A stretch of DNA of 64,000 bases from Micromonospora thermarum (GTDB lineage: Bacteria > Actinomycetota > Actinomycetes > Mycobacteriales > Micromonosporaceae), in the NCBI RefSeq assembly GCF_012034245.1, contig NZ_JAATEO010000019.1, positions 62,001-126,000 on the forward strand, in the 5' to 3' direction. The translations under genes were made by a program, and so were the position numbers. The notes beneath the pieces are model-generated. The model worked only from the letters and a program-made list of their open reading frames with translations, did no database searches and was not told the DNA's origin. Position 1 is the first letter of the stretch, and each line of letters starts with the position of its first letter. Shown here one piece after another: positions 48,855-57,049 of the stretch.

Positions 48855-50342
48855 TCAGGCGGCGCCGGTGAGGATCTCGGCGGCGGCGACGCCGGCGGCA
48901 CGGGTGGCGCCGTGGGTGGCGAGATGCACCCGGCCGGTGACCAGCTCGGGCACGCCCAGCTCGACGACGACCGCGTCCGGACGGGCGGCCAGGGCGCGGT
49001 CGACGGCCGCCCGCATCCACCGGTGCCGGTGCAGGTCGCGCACCACCAGGACGACGTGGCGGCCGGCGGCACCGGCCGTCGGATCCCGGGGCACGTCGGC
49101 CTCGGCGTACCGGACGGCGGTGGTGCCCGGCAGCAGGTCGGCCAGCGGGGCGGCGACGCCCCACGGCGTCTCCGAGCCGATCGCGATGTTGCGCGGCGGC
49201 TCGAACTCGACCACGTGCGCCGGGCCGGCCAGGGGCAGCAGGCCGAGCCCGCCCCGGGCCGTGGTGACCCGCACGGCACGCCGGGCGGCGGCGAAGCCGA
49301 CGCCGGAGCCCTCGTCCGGCAGCCGGACCGGCCGGTCGGCGCGGGCGGCGACCGTCCAGGCGGCGAGCTGGCCGACCCGCTTCGCGGCCTCGGCGAGCCG
49401 TTCCTCCGGCAGGTCCCCGGAGACGACCGCGGCCACGATCGCGTCCCGCAGGTGCCGCGCCGACTCCTCGTCGGCGCGCTCGCCGCCGACGCAGATCGCG
49501 TCGGCGCCGGCCGTCAGGGCCCGCACCGCCGCGCCGGCGAAGCCGTACCGGTCGGCGACCGCCCGCATCTCCACCGCGTCGGTGACGATCACGCCGGAGA
49601 ACCCGAACTCGTCGCGGAGGAGTCCGGTGAGGATCCGGCCGCTGAGGGTGGCCGGCAGTTCCGGGTCCAGCGCAGGTACGAGCAGGTGCCCGGTCATCAC
49701 CGCCTGGACCCCGGCGGCCACGGCCGCGCGAAAGGGGGCCAGCTCCACGGCGTCCAGCCGCGGCCGGTCACCGGTGATGCGGGGCAGGTCGTGGTGCGAG
49801 TCGACCCGGGTGTCCCCGTGGCCGGGGAAGTGCTTGGCGCACGCCGCCACGCCGCCGGTCTGGAGGCCGCGTACCCAGGCGGCGGTGTGCCGGGCGACCA
49901 GGGCCGGGTCGGCGCCGAACGAGCGGACGCCGATCACCGGGTTGTCCGCGTTCGAGTTGACGTCGGCGTCCGGCGCGTAGTTCAGGGTGACGCCGAGGGC
50001 GGCGAGTTCCGCGCCGAGGTCGCGGGCGACCTCCTCGGTCAGCGCCGGGTCGTCCACCGCGCCGAGCGCGAAGTTGCCCGGCCGCGAGCTGCCCCGGCCG
50101 GACTCGATCCGGGTGACGTCGCCGGCCTCCTCGTCGATGGCGACGACGACGTCCGGGCGCTCGGCGCGCAGGGTCGCGGTCAGCGCGGCGACCTGCTCCG
50201 GGTCGACGACGTTGCGGGCGAAGAGGACCACCGAGCCGAGCCCCTCGCCGAGCCAGCGGCAGACCCAGGGCGGCGGCGTGGTGCCGACGAAACCGGGCTG
50301 CAGGACGGCGGCGGCCAGGGACGCGAGATTCCCCTCGGGCAT
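48855..50342 (-). CDS. Glycoside hydrolase family 3 beta-N-acetylhexosaminidase
   Basis: This ~495-residue GH3 enzyme probably releases N-acetylglucosamine from peptidoglycan fragments or chitin oligomers (NagZ-like). The signature KHFPGHGDTRVDSHHDLP carries the NagZ-type catalytic loop with Asp-His. The nucleophile Asp lies in VIVTDAVEMRAV, and IDEEAGDVTRI is the substrate-binding segment. A C-terminal ~150-residue extra domain follows the barrel. I saw no signal peptide, so it is probably cytoplasmic. ATG 50342 is chosen for its GGGAG site. Confidence 0.92.
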   Translation of the reverse strand: MPEGNLASLAAAVLQPGFVGTTPPPWVCRWLGEGLGSVVLFARNVVDPEQVAALTATLRAERPDVVVAIDEEAGDVTRIESGRGSSRPGNFALGAVDDPALTEEVARDLGAELAALGVTLNYAPDADVNSNADNPVIGVRSFGADPALVARHTAAWVRGLQTGGVAACAKHFPGHGDTRVDSHHDLPRITGDRPRLDAVELAPFRAAVAAGVQAVMTGHLLVPALDPELPATLSGRILTGLLRDEFGFSGVIVTDAVEMRAVADRYGFAGAAVRALTAGADAICVGGERADEESARHLRDAIVAAVVSGDLPEERLAEAAKRVGQLAAWTVAARADRPVRLPDEGSGVGFAAARRAVRVTTARGGLGLLPLAGPAHVVEFEPPRNIAIGSETPWGVAAPLADLLPGTTAVRYAEADVPRDPTAGAAGRHVVLVVRDLHRHRWMRAAVDRALAARPDAVVVELGVPELVTGRVHLATHGATRAAGVAAAEILTGAA

Positions 50343-50523
50343 GGTCACGCTCCCACTCCGGCCTGCTCCTCGATCACATCGCTCATGCGGTCGTCGTCCC
50401 CCGTCTCTGCGCGGCCCGGCACCCCCGCGACCGGCGGCGGTGCTGCCATGGTCACACCGCGCGATCAAATAGTCAATAAACCTTACAGTTGCCGTCCCCA
50501 CATCTGGCGGCGACAGTGCGGGG

Positions 50524-50646
50524 ATGGACACCGTGCTGCTGGCCGAGGCGACGAGCCCGGCCGACGTCCCCGGCGTACGCCTGCTCGGCGTGGTGGTGGG
50601 CGGCCTGCTGCTGCTCGCCGCGATCCGCGCAATGTTCCGCCGCTGA
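50524..50646 (+). CDS. 40-residue single-span membrane protein
   Basis: This tiny frame starts MDTVLLAEATSPADVPGVRLL, then a membrane helix LGVVVGGLLLLAAIRAMF and a basic end RR. It is preceded by a rather AT-rich stretch (50466-50486) that likely carries divergent promoters for it and the GH3 gene. Coding bias and clean helix make it plausible; no family recognised. Confidence 0.55.
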   Translation: MDTVLLAEATSPADVPGVRLLGVVVGGLLLLAAIRAMFRR

Positions 50647-50811
50647 ACACCCGGACCGCACCGCCGCTCCCGCCCGGCACCGCACGTCGCTCACGCCCAC
50701 CCTCCGCGCGGGCGCGGCGAACCGCCGCCGAAGCCGGTGCCGCCCGGCGCGTTCTCACGGCGCTCCTCCGGGTACCGACCCGTCGACGGCTTTCCGGCGA
50801 GGGGGACGACC

Positions 50812-51762
50812 ATGAGGATCGGCTACTTCCTGTCCACCGAGGAGTTCACGCCGGCCGAACTGCTGGCGCAGGCACGCGGCGCCGAGCGGGCCGGCTTCGA
50901 GGCGCTGTGGATCTCCGACCACTACCACCCGTGGACCGACGCGCAGGGGCAGAGCCCCTTCGTCTGGTCGGTCATCGGGGCGCTGAGCCAGGTGTGCCGG
51001 CTGCCGGTCACCACCGCGGTCACCTGCCCCACCGTCCGGATCCACCCGGCCGTGGTGGCGCAGGCGGCCGCGACGAGCGCGGTGCTGCACGAGGGGCGCT
51101 TCGTGCTCGGCGTCGGCACCGGCGAGGCGCTCAACGAGCACATCCTCGGCGACGTGTGGCCGCACACCGACACCCGGCTGGAGATGCTCGAGGAGGCCGT
51201 CGCCGTGATGCGCGAGCTGTGGCAGGGCGGCTTCGTCAGCCACCGCGGCCAGCACTACACCGTCGACCACGCCCGGATCTACACGCTGCCCGACACGCCC
51301 CCGAAGGTGTACGTGTCCGGCTTCGGCCCGAAGGCGGTCGACGTCGCCGCGCGCATCGGCGACGGCTACATCAACACCTCACCCGACGCCGAGCTGGTGC
51401 AGCGCTTCCGCTCCGCGGGGGGTGGCGACAAGCCGGTCCAGGCCGGCTTCAAGGCGGCGTACGCGGACAGCGAGGACGAGGGCGCGCGGATCGCGTACGA
51501 GCGCTGGCCGAACGCGGGCGTACCCGGCGAGCTGTCCCAGGTGCTCTCCTCCCCGCGCCACTTCGAGCAGGCCGCGAGCCTGGTGCCGCAGGAGATGATG
51601 AAGTCGGCGTTCGTCTGCGGCAACGACGCCGACGCGCACGTGGCGAAGATCGAGGAGTACGCGAAGGCCGGCTTCGACGAGGTGTACGTGGCCAACGTCG
51701 GCCCGAACTGGCCGGGCCTCTTCGACCTCTACGAACGCGACGTGCACCCCCGCGTCCGCTGA
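50812..51762 (+). CDS. F420-dependent LLM-class oxidoreductase (TIGR03557-like)
   Basis: This 316-residue TIM-barrel enzyme of the luciferase-like/F420 family is related to F420-dependent glucose-6-phosphate dehydrogenase. Landmarks are IGYFLSTEEFTPAELLAQARGAERAGFEALWISDHYHPW, VTTAVTCPTVRIHPAVVAQAAAT, GRFVLGVGTGEALNEHI, and TPPKVYVSGFGPKAVDVAARIGDG. The GEALNEH motif is shared with F420-G6PD. Start ATG 50812 follows GAGGGGGAC. Substrate undetermined; actinomycetes often have many paralogs. Confidence 0.92.
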   Translation: MRIGYFLSTEEFTPAELLAQARGAERAGFEALWISDHYHPWTDAQGQSPFVWSVIGALSQVCRLPVTTAVTCPTVRIHPAVVAQAAATSAVLHEGRFVLGVGTGEALNEHILGDVWPHTDTRLEMLEEAVAVMRELWQGGFVSHRGQHYTVDHARIYTLPDTPPKVYVSGFGPKAVDVAARIGDGYINTSPDAELVQRFRSAGGGDKPVQAGFKAAYADSEDEGARIAYERWPNAGVPGELSQVLSSPRHFEQAASLVPQEMMKSAFVCGNDADAHVAKIEEYAKAGFDEVYVANVGPNWPGLFDLYERDVHPRVR

Positions 51763-51830
51763 CCCGTCCGGCGGACAGCGGCGGAAGAAGCGGCATCAGT
51801 GCCGCATCGGCGAGGTGCCCGACACAAAGG

Positions 51831-51862
51831 AGCCCCGGCACCCATCGCGGGTGACCGGGGCT
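51831..51862. terminator. Bidirectional hairpin terminator
   Basis: The arms AGCCCCGGcACCC and GGGTgaCCGGGGCT lie between the convergent F420 oxidoreductase and DUF397 genes. Confidence 0.8.
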
Positions 51863-51875
51863 GCCTGCGCTCGGG

Positions 51876-52076
51876 TCAACCTACGGTGCCGATCTCCTTG
51901 GCCAGGTTGACGAAGCTCCGCCAGGCCGCCGGCCCGAAGGTCAGCGTTCCGCCGTCTCGATCCTTCGTGTCCCGGACCAGGACGATGCCCGGAAGGTTGT
52001 CGGCGACCTCGACGCACGAGCCACCGTTGTTGCCGCTCTTCGTGCTCTTGCGCCACTGCGCACCGGTCATGTCCAT
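51876..52076 (-). CDS. DUF397 protein
   Basis: This 66-residue protein matches DUF397: WRKSTKSGNNGGSCVEVA, VLVRDTKDRDGGTLTFGPAAWRSFV. Such proteins are encoded beside DUF5753 XRE regulators throughout actinobacteria and, where studied (WhiJ-type loci), act with them in developmental control or as a toxin/antitoxin-like pair. The start overlaps the XRE stop by 10 bp. ATG at codon 3 is an alternative. Confidence 0.93.
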   Translation of the reverse strand: MDMTGAQWRKSTKSGNNGGSCVEVADNLPGIVLVRDTKDRDGGTLTFGPAAWRSFVNLAKEIGTVG

Positions 52077-52834
52077 GATCCTGCCGCTTCCCTGATCAGG
52101 TTCAACGATTGGTTTCGGGAGAGGGCGTCACCCCTGATGCGCTCCCACCTACGACTGAGCGTAGCAACGTCCGCAGCTTGATTTAGGATCTGTGCTGGCG
52201 CCTGGCTGTCGACGTGCGCGACGTGCTCGCCACCAGGTAACTCGGCGATGATGAAGCCTCCGCCGAGCCCCGGATACATGCCGACGTCTCTGGGCACGAT
52301 GTGCACCTGCACCGCGGTCATGGTCGCGTACTCGGCAAGGTGTTCGACCTGCTCGCGCATCAACTGGCGGTTGCCGTACGCCGACTGATACAGCACGCCC
52401 TCGAAGATGACGGCCGTCAGTAGTGGCGGACGCTCCCGGCGCAAGATGGCCTGACGCTCGATGCGAGAGGCGACCAGTTCATCAACTTCCGCCGGAGTCA
52501 GCGCCTCTCCGGCCAGCGTTGCCCGCGCGTACGCCTCGGTCTGAAGCAGGCCGGGCACCCAACAGTGCTCGAACCATCGCAAGGCGACCGCCTCGCGTTC
52601 CCAGTCGACCCACTCGCGTAGCCACTGCGGCTCACGGCGCTTCAGGACATCAGGCCATAGGTCACCAACGTCCCGCCCAAGGATCGCCGCCACCTGAGCG
52701 CGTCGGCGGGGTTGCGGGACACGTCCCGGCGAGACCCAACGCGCTGCCGTCTTGGAATCTACGCCCGTCTGAGCGGCCAGACTCTCCGCCGTCTGGCCTG
52801 CCTTGGCCATGGCTGCCTGAAGCGCAAGGTTCAT
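52067..52834 (-). CDS. XRE regulator with DUF5753 domain (WhiJ-like)
   Basis: This is a 255-residue regulator with an N-terminal HTH (about 3-60: LQAAMAKAGQTAESLAAQTGVDSKTAARWVSPGRVPQPRRR). The C-terminal DUF5753 domain includes LRWFEHCWVPGLLQTEAYARATL, VASRIERQAIL, FEGVLYQSAYG, and LREQ-like QVEHLAEYATMTAVQVHIVP. It is coupled to DUF397 and divergent from the small-gene set starting at 53039, which share its 204-bp promoter spacer. Confidence 0.93.
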   Translation of the reverse strand: MNLALQAAMAKAGQTAESLAAQTGVDSKTAARWVSPGRVPQPRRRAQVAAILGRDVGDLWPDVLKRREPQWLREWVDWEREAVALRWFEHCWVPGLLQTEAYARATLAGEALTPAEVDELVASRIERQAILRRERPPLLTAVIFEGVLYQSAYGNRQLMREQVEHLAEYATMTAVQVHIVPRDVGMYPGLGGGFIIAELPGGEHVAHVDSQAPAQILNQAADVATLSRRWERIRGDALSRNQSLNLIREAAGSWT

Positions 52835-53038
52835 CCCACCTCCATCATGGACGTCCCGGACATCAACAGACCATACGCCAACGCTGTGTACTGGTCCCGT
52901 AGCTCTCGGCAGGGTGGCCTACAGACGGCGTGAGCCGGTGGAGGACCCGAAGCCCGCCGGCCGCGTTCGTGCCGGGGGTCGCCATGGGCGAGCAACCGAG
53001 GCGACCCCCTCTCACGTTCCGGTGAAGGAGGCTCGGCA

Positions 53039-53251
53039 GTGAAGGTCCGCTTCTGGCAGCGCGGCTCCAGGGTGTCCATGCTTCGACCGCAAGGAGTGCA
53101 CCCCGCGTGGAACGCGCCAACGCGCGTCCTCCGGCCGATCGAGCCCGACCCGCGCCGGCTGACCCTGCCGCCCATCGAGCCCGGTCCAGGCCGCGCCGGC
53201 AACCTGACCCCGGCGCAGATGTATCGCACCATGTGCGAGCGTGGCCGGTGA
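53039..53251 (+). CDS. Small protein of the DUF5753-linked set (unrecognised)
   Basis: This 70-residue basic protein starts with GTG after an excellent AAGGAGG site. It has a Pro/Arg-rich sequence (VLRPIEPDPRRLTLPPIEPGPGR) and ends NLTPAQMYRTMCERGR. The stop overlaps the next start (GTGA). No known domain recognised. The tandem R-P-I-E-P/P-P-I-E-P motif is notable and may be a binding linear motif. Confidence 0.8.
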   Translation: MKVRFWQRGSRVSMLRPQGVHPAWNAPTRVLRPIEPDPRRLTLPPIEPGPGRAGNLTPAQMYRTMCERGR

Positions 53252-53568
53252 GTGGCCGTCCACACCTTCCGGGCCGTCCCCACTGGCGTTGCCGCACGTG
53301 CGGCGCGCACTGGCCGTGCCAGCCGGCCAAGCTCGCTCTACTGACCGAGTTCGCCGGGCACACCGTGGCACTCGCCTTCTACCTGGCGGCAGCCCTACGC
53401 GAAGCGGTCGACGACGCCGCCAAACTCGGTCAGACGCCGGACCTTGCGGCGCTGACCGGTCGTTTCGTTGGGTGGGTCTCGGTAGCCCACCGCAGGACCA
53501 AAGGAGGTGAGCAACGCGCGCCAGGCGAGAGCACCGCCGCCCCCCGCCTAGACTTAGCCCGCCCCTGA
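53248..53568 (+). CDS. Small cysteine-containing protein with helical domain
   Basis: This 106-residue protein has an N-terminal HWRCRTCGAHWPCQPAK segment (C-x2-C-x5-C), possibly metal binding. A helical region LLTEFAGHTVALAFYLAAALREAVDDAAKL and LAALTGRFVGWV follows. Similar actinomycete proteins are sometimes labelled flavin reductase, a name I cannot support from the sequence. It is translationally coupled to the upstream 70-residue gene. Confidence 0.78.
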   Translation: MSGRPHLPGRPHWRCRTCGAHWPCQPAKLALLTEFAGHTVALAFYLAAALREAVDDAAKLGQTPDLAALTGRFVGWVSVAHRRTKGGEQRAPGESTAAPRLDLARP

Positions 53569-53598
53569 CCTGCCCGGACACGCGACAACGGAGACGAC

Positions 53599-54111
53599 AT
53601 GCAGGTGACCGAAGCCCTTGACGCCATCGCGGCACTGATCCGCGCCAGCGAGCATCCAGACATCACGGACGTTGCGCGCTATGGCACGGACACCCGCGCG
53701 GGCGGACAGTCGCCGTCTGGCGTGAAGGTGATCTACCAATCCGGCTCCGCCGCGATGCTCTGGGCTGCCGACGCACCCCGCCCGGCACCGGCACCCGTAC
53801 CGCTTCCCGCCGAGATGCCGCCGCCAGCACAGCGGGCCACCCGGCTGCTCATGTTCACCGTGCAACTCCTCGACGTCGCCCGTCCGCCGATCTTCAAGAG
53901 CTGGGAGCCGTGCGGCTTCCCCGATGTTCACCTGACGCCGGCTGCTTTGCGGATCACCTGCCAAGACGGAAGCACGCTCTACCTTCGCGTGACTGCCGCA
54001 ACCGGCCCGACCGGCGACCCAACCGAGGACCCTCACCCCGATTACCGATTCCCCGAAGGAGTCCGCACATGGCCCCCGGTAGTCAGTGCTCAGTCTGTGG
54101 TGCCCGAGTAG
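53599..54111 (+). CDS. Hypothetical 170-residue protein
   Basis: The protein starts MQVTEALDAIAALIRASEHPDITDVARYG after GGAG. It has a predicted alpha/beta N-terminal part, a Pro-rich linker (RPAPAPVPLPAEMPPPAQR), and a second beta-rich part ending at a variable tail. No family recognised. Lying 30 bp after the Cys protein and overlapping the next small gene, it looks like part of the same transcript. Confidence 0.75.
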   Translation: MQVTEALDAIAALIRASEHPDITDVARYGTDTRAGGQSPSGVKVIYQSGSAAMLWAADAPRPAPAPVPLPAEMPPPAQRATRLLMFTVQLLDVARPPIFKSWEPCGFPDVHLTPAALRITCQDGSTLYLRVTAATGPTGDPTEDPHPDYRFPEGVRTWPPVVSAQSVVPE

Positions 54112-54197
54112 GCGTCTCCCCCGGCAAGCCGTGCCCGCCGCACCAGGCGATGGGTAGCCGAGGCACGTGCCCCGGCTCGGGACAGCCGACGTACTGA
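54069..54197 (+). CDS. 42-residue zinc-ribbon-like small protein
   Basis: This tiny frame starts at ATG after AAGGAG, overlapping the 3' end of the previous gene by 43 bp in another frame. It reads MAPGSQCSVCGARVGVSPG, then CPPHQAMG and GTCPGSGQPTY. Four Cys and one His in C-x2-C...C-x2-H...C spacing suggest a small zinc ribbon. A hairpin terminator follows directly, marking the end of the unit. Confidence 0.7.
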   Translation: MAPGSQCSVCGARVGVSPGKPCPPHQAMGSRGTCPGSGQPTY

Positions 54198-54214
54198 CCG
54201 CTACAACGAAGTGG

Positions 54215-54257
54215 GAGCCCCGGCCGCTCGCCTCTCAAGGAGCGAGAGCCGGGGCTC
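54215..54257. terminator. Hairpin terminator ending the small-gene transcript
   Basis: The arms GAGCCCCGGCcGCTCGC and GCGAGaGCCGGGGCTC with a 9-10-nt loop lie 18 bp after the 42-residue gene. Confidence 0.85.
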
Positions 54258-54343
54258 TGTCGTGAGCCGGCGGGGTGGCGGCATGGCCCCTTCAGCCCGG
54301 CCGCGGTTTCGCCGCTGATCACCCGGGGTACCTCCGGCCCTCG

Positions 54344-55975
54344 ATGAAGCTGTCCACGCACTCGATGACCTTGCGCCGCGCCGCGAAGAACCTCTTCGGC
54401 TGGACGGCGCTGCGGCCCCACCAGCTCGCCGCGATGCGGGCGGTGATGAAGCGCCGTGACGCGCTGGTGGTCCTCCCCACCGGCGCCGGCAAGTCGGCGA
54501 TCTACCAGATCCCGGCCAGCCTGATCCCCGGTCCCACGGTGGTGATCTCCCCGCTGCTGGCCCTCCAGCAGGACCAGATCGCCGCGCTGAACGAGCGGCA
54601 GCGGCCCGAGCTGCGGGCGGTCCGGATCAGCTCCGACGAGTCGCCGGCCCAGCAGGCCGAGGCGATCGAGGAGATCCGGGCCGGACGCGCCGAGTTCCTC
54701 TTCATCACGCCGGAGCAGCTCACGAACCCGGACCGGATGGCCGAGGTCCGGTCGCTGAAGCCGGCGCTGGTGGCGATCGACGAGGCGCACTGCATCTCCG
54801 CGTGGGGCCACGACTTCCGCCCCGACTACCTGGCGCTGGGCCACCTCATCGAGGGGATCGGCCGGCCGCCGGTGGTCGCCCTGACGGCCACCGCCTCCCC
54901 GCCGGTCCGCGACGACATCGTCGCCCGGCTGCGGCTGCGTACCCCCGAGATCGTCGTGTCCGGACTGGACCGGCCCAACCTCTTCCTCGAGGTGGCCCAC
55001 TGCCCGACCGAGGACTACCGCTGGCGGCGGCTGATCGCGTTGCTGCGCGACGACGAGCGGCCGGGCATCATCTACGTCCCGACGCGACGGGCCGCGGAGG
55101 ACCTGGCCGGGCGGCTGACCGACGCCGGCTTCCCGTCGAAGCACTACCACGGCGGCATGCCGGCCGGGGCCCGGGCAGAGCTGCACGAGGCGTTCCTCGC
55201 CGACCAGGTGCCGATCATGGTGGCCACCTCGGCGTTCGGCATGGGCATCGACAAGCCCAACATCGCCTGGGTGGTGCACATGGCACTGCCCGACTCGCCG
55301 GACAGCTACTTCCAGGAGATCGGGCGAGCCGGGCGCGACGGCGAGCCGGCCCGGGTGCTGCTGCTGTGGCAGGCCGAGGACGTCGGGCTGCAACGCTACT
55401 TCACCGGCGGCCTGCCGGACGAGAACGAGCTGCGGGACCTGTCCGCGCTGCTGCGGCGCAAACCCTGCACCCGGAAGGAGCTGCGGGAGCTCACCGGCCT
55501 CGGCCCGCGCAAGCTCGGGCAGTACCTCGCGTTGCTGGAGCAGGTGGGCGCCGCCGAGCCCCGAGGCAGGCAAAAAATCGGCGCGCCGCGCTACTCGCCG
55601 ACACCCGTGGAGGCCGCCGCGGCGGCCCTCGCCGAGGCGGAACGGCAGCAGACGGTGACGCGCTCGCGTACCGACATGATGCGCGCCTTCGCCGAGACCA
55701 CCGCCTGCCGCGGCCAGACCCTGCTCGCGTACTTCGGCGAGCAGATGACCGCGGTCTGCGGGCACTGCGACAACTGCCACGCCGGCACGAGCACGGCGGA
55801 CAACGGCGCGGTCGGCCCGTTCCCGGTGCACAGCCAGGTCCGGCACCCCGAGTGGGGACCGGGTCTGGTGTTGAGCTACGAGGACGACCGCATGACGGTT
55901 CTGTTCGACGAGGTGGGGTACAAGACGCTGTCCGTCAGCGTGGTGTCCGAACAGGCCCTGCTGACGCTGGACTAG
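54344..55975 (+). CDS. RecQ-family ATP-dependent DNA helicase
   Basis: This 543-residue SF2 helicase has LRPHQLAAMRAVMKRRDALVVLPTGAGKS (Walker A about 45-51), DEAH in VAIDEAHCISAWGHDFRPDYL, aromatic-rich loop and motif III TATAS. Motif V/VI is TSAFGMGIDKPNI...QEIGRAGRDG, and the Zn-binding Cys cluster is in the region ending CGHCDNC. Instead of full RQC and HRDC domains the C-terminus has VRHPEWGPGLVLSYEDDRMTVLFDEVGYKTL, like the Tudor tail of UvrD/PcrA. ATG 54344 chosen; ATG 54275 and 54365 possible. Confidence 0.93.
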   Translation: MKLSTHSMTLRRAAKNLFGWTALRPHQLAAMRAVMKRRDALVVLPTGAGKSAIYQIPASLIPGPTVVISPLLALQQDQIAALNERQRPELRAVRISSDESPAQQAEAIEEIRAGRAEFLFITPEQLTNPDRMAEVRSLKPALVAIDEAHCISAWGHDFRPDYLALGHLIEGIGRPPVVALTATASPPVRDDIVARLRLRTPEIVVSGLDRPNLFLEVAHCPTEDYRWRRLIALLRDDERPGIIYVPTRRAAEDLAGRLTDAGFPSKHYHGGMPAGARAELHEAFLADQVPIMVATSAFGMGIDKPNIAWVVHMALPDSPDSYFQEIGRAGRDGEPARVLLLWQAEDVGLQRYFTGGLPDENELRDLSALLRRKPCTRKELRELTGLGPRKLGQYLALLEQVGAAEPRGRQKIGAPRYSPTPVEAAAAALAEAERQQTVTRSRTDMMRAFAETTACRGQTLLAYFGEQMTAVCGHCDNCHAGTSTADNGAVGPFPVHSQVRHPEWGPGLVLSYEDDRMTVLFDEVGYKTLSVSVVSEQALLTLD

Positions 55976-56088
55976 CCTGAGGCGGCCGCCCTCGGCGGGG
56001 CGGCCGGACGCCGCGACGCAGCGCGGCGGTCGGAGACGCCGTGGCGCGGGTGGCCGTGGCGGGCACGAGCGAGAGAAGGAGCGGTGCC

Positions 56089-56592
56089 GTGATCGAGCAG
56101 CCGGCGTACACCGGGTTCGGTTTCACCGACGGGGAGTGGGGGCTGCTGGTCGGCCTTCCGCAGTCGGTGCTGACGGCGGCGAGCGCCGCGGAGTCCGACG
56201 GCACCCGGCGCACGATGGCCGAGAACGCGGCCGGCATGGACACCATCTCCGCCGGGCGCGAGTCGGCGAGCCCGCTGGTGGCCGCCGTGGCCGGCGAGAT
56301 CGTCACGCGGGTCGGTGACCCCGAGGCCGGCGCGGAGCTGCCGGTGATCGAGCCGGCGGACCCGCGGGCGCTCATGGAGGACGTGCTGGGCCGGGCGAAG
56401 GAGGCGGCGGCGCTGCTCGCCGCCAAGGTGGACGAGGGCGAGGCCGGAGCGTACAAGCACTGGCTGATCGAGATCGCCGAGCAGGTGGTCGGCGCGGCGT
56501 CCACCGGCGGCATCCTGGGCCTCGGCGGGGACGTGGTGAGCGACACGGAGCGACGGTTCCGGGACCGGCTCTCCCAGGTCCTCAACGACTGA
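56089..56592 (+). CDS. Conserved hypothetical protein
   Basis: This ~167-residue soluble protein starts with GTG after AAGGAG. It reads TGFGFTDGEWGLLVGLPQSVLTAASAAESDG at the N-terminus. A helical core with DPRALMEDVLGRAKEAAALLAAKVDEGEAGAYKHWLIEIAEQVVGAA and a conserved-looking end GLGGDVVSDTERRFRDRLSQVL follow. No domain or catalytic motif recognised. Spacing from recQ (about 110 bp) leaves operon membership open. Confidence 0.78.
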   Translation: MIEQPAYTGFGFTDGEWGLLVGLPQSVLTAASAAESDGTRRTMAENAAGMDTISAGRESASPLVAAVAGEIVTRVGDPEAGAELPVIEPADPRALMEDVLGRAKEAAALLAAKVDEGEAGAYKHWLIEIAEQVVGAASTGGILGLGGDVVSDTERRFRDRLSQVLND

Positions 56593-56658
56593 CGACGGCG
56601 GCGGCGGTGGTCCCGGCGGGGGCCACCGCCGCCGTCGTGCGTGCCGACTGCCGGGCGG

Positions 56659-57013
56659 TCAGGCGACCCGGCGGCGGAACAGCAGCGCGGCGAGCACCAT
56701 CGACGCCACCAGGATCCCGACGCACCAGGCCACCGCGCGGGCCGGCGCCGTCCCCGCCGGGGGTCGCCAGCAGCAGCGCGCGCAGCGTCTCGATGACCGG
56801 GGTCACCGGCTGGTGGTCGGCGAACCCGCGCAGCCACGCCGGCATGGTCTCCACCGGCACGAACGCGCTGCTGGGGTACGGCAGGAACATCACCAGGAAG
56901 GTGACGCCGCTGGCCGCCTCCGGGGTGCGGGCGAGCAGGCCGAACGCGGCGGACAGCCAGGACACGGCGAGCAGGAACAGCAGCAGCACCCCGGCCGCGG
57001 CGAGCGTGCTCAC
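56659..57013 (-). pseudogene. Remnant of an ABC-2 (DrrB-like) drug-export permease
   Basis: Only the C-terminal third survives: two membrane segments plus the DrrB-typical FLPYPSSAFVPVETMPAWLRGFADHQPVTPVIETLRALLL. Near 56745 a one-base shift moves the coding sequence into another frame that reads ARAVAWCVGILVASMVLAALLFRRRVA and stops at 56659. The N-terminal half and the partner ATPase are missing. A single sequencing error could explain the shift but not the missing 5' part. Confidence 0.8.
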
Positions 57014-57049
57014 GCAGCACGGTCCCCGGCGGACGAGATGGCGGACGGC

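Noticed and set aside
53248..53568. Flavin reductase annotation for the 106-residue protein
   Set aside because: No flavin- or NADPH-binding motif is visible; the protein is short, with a Cys cluster and helices, so the name is not supported.
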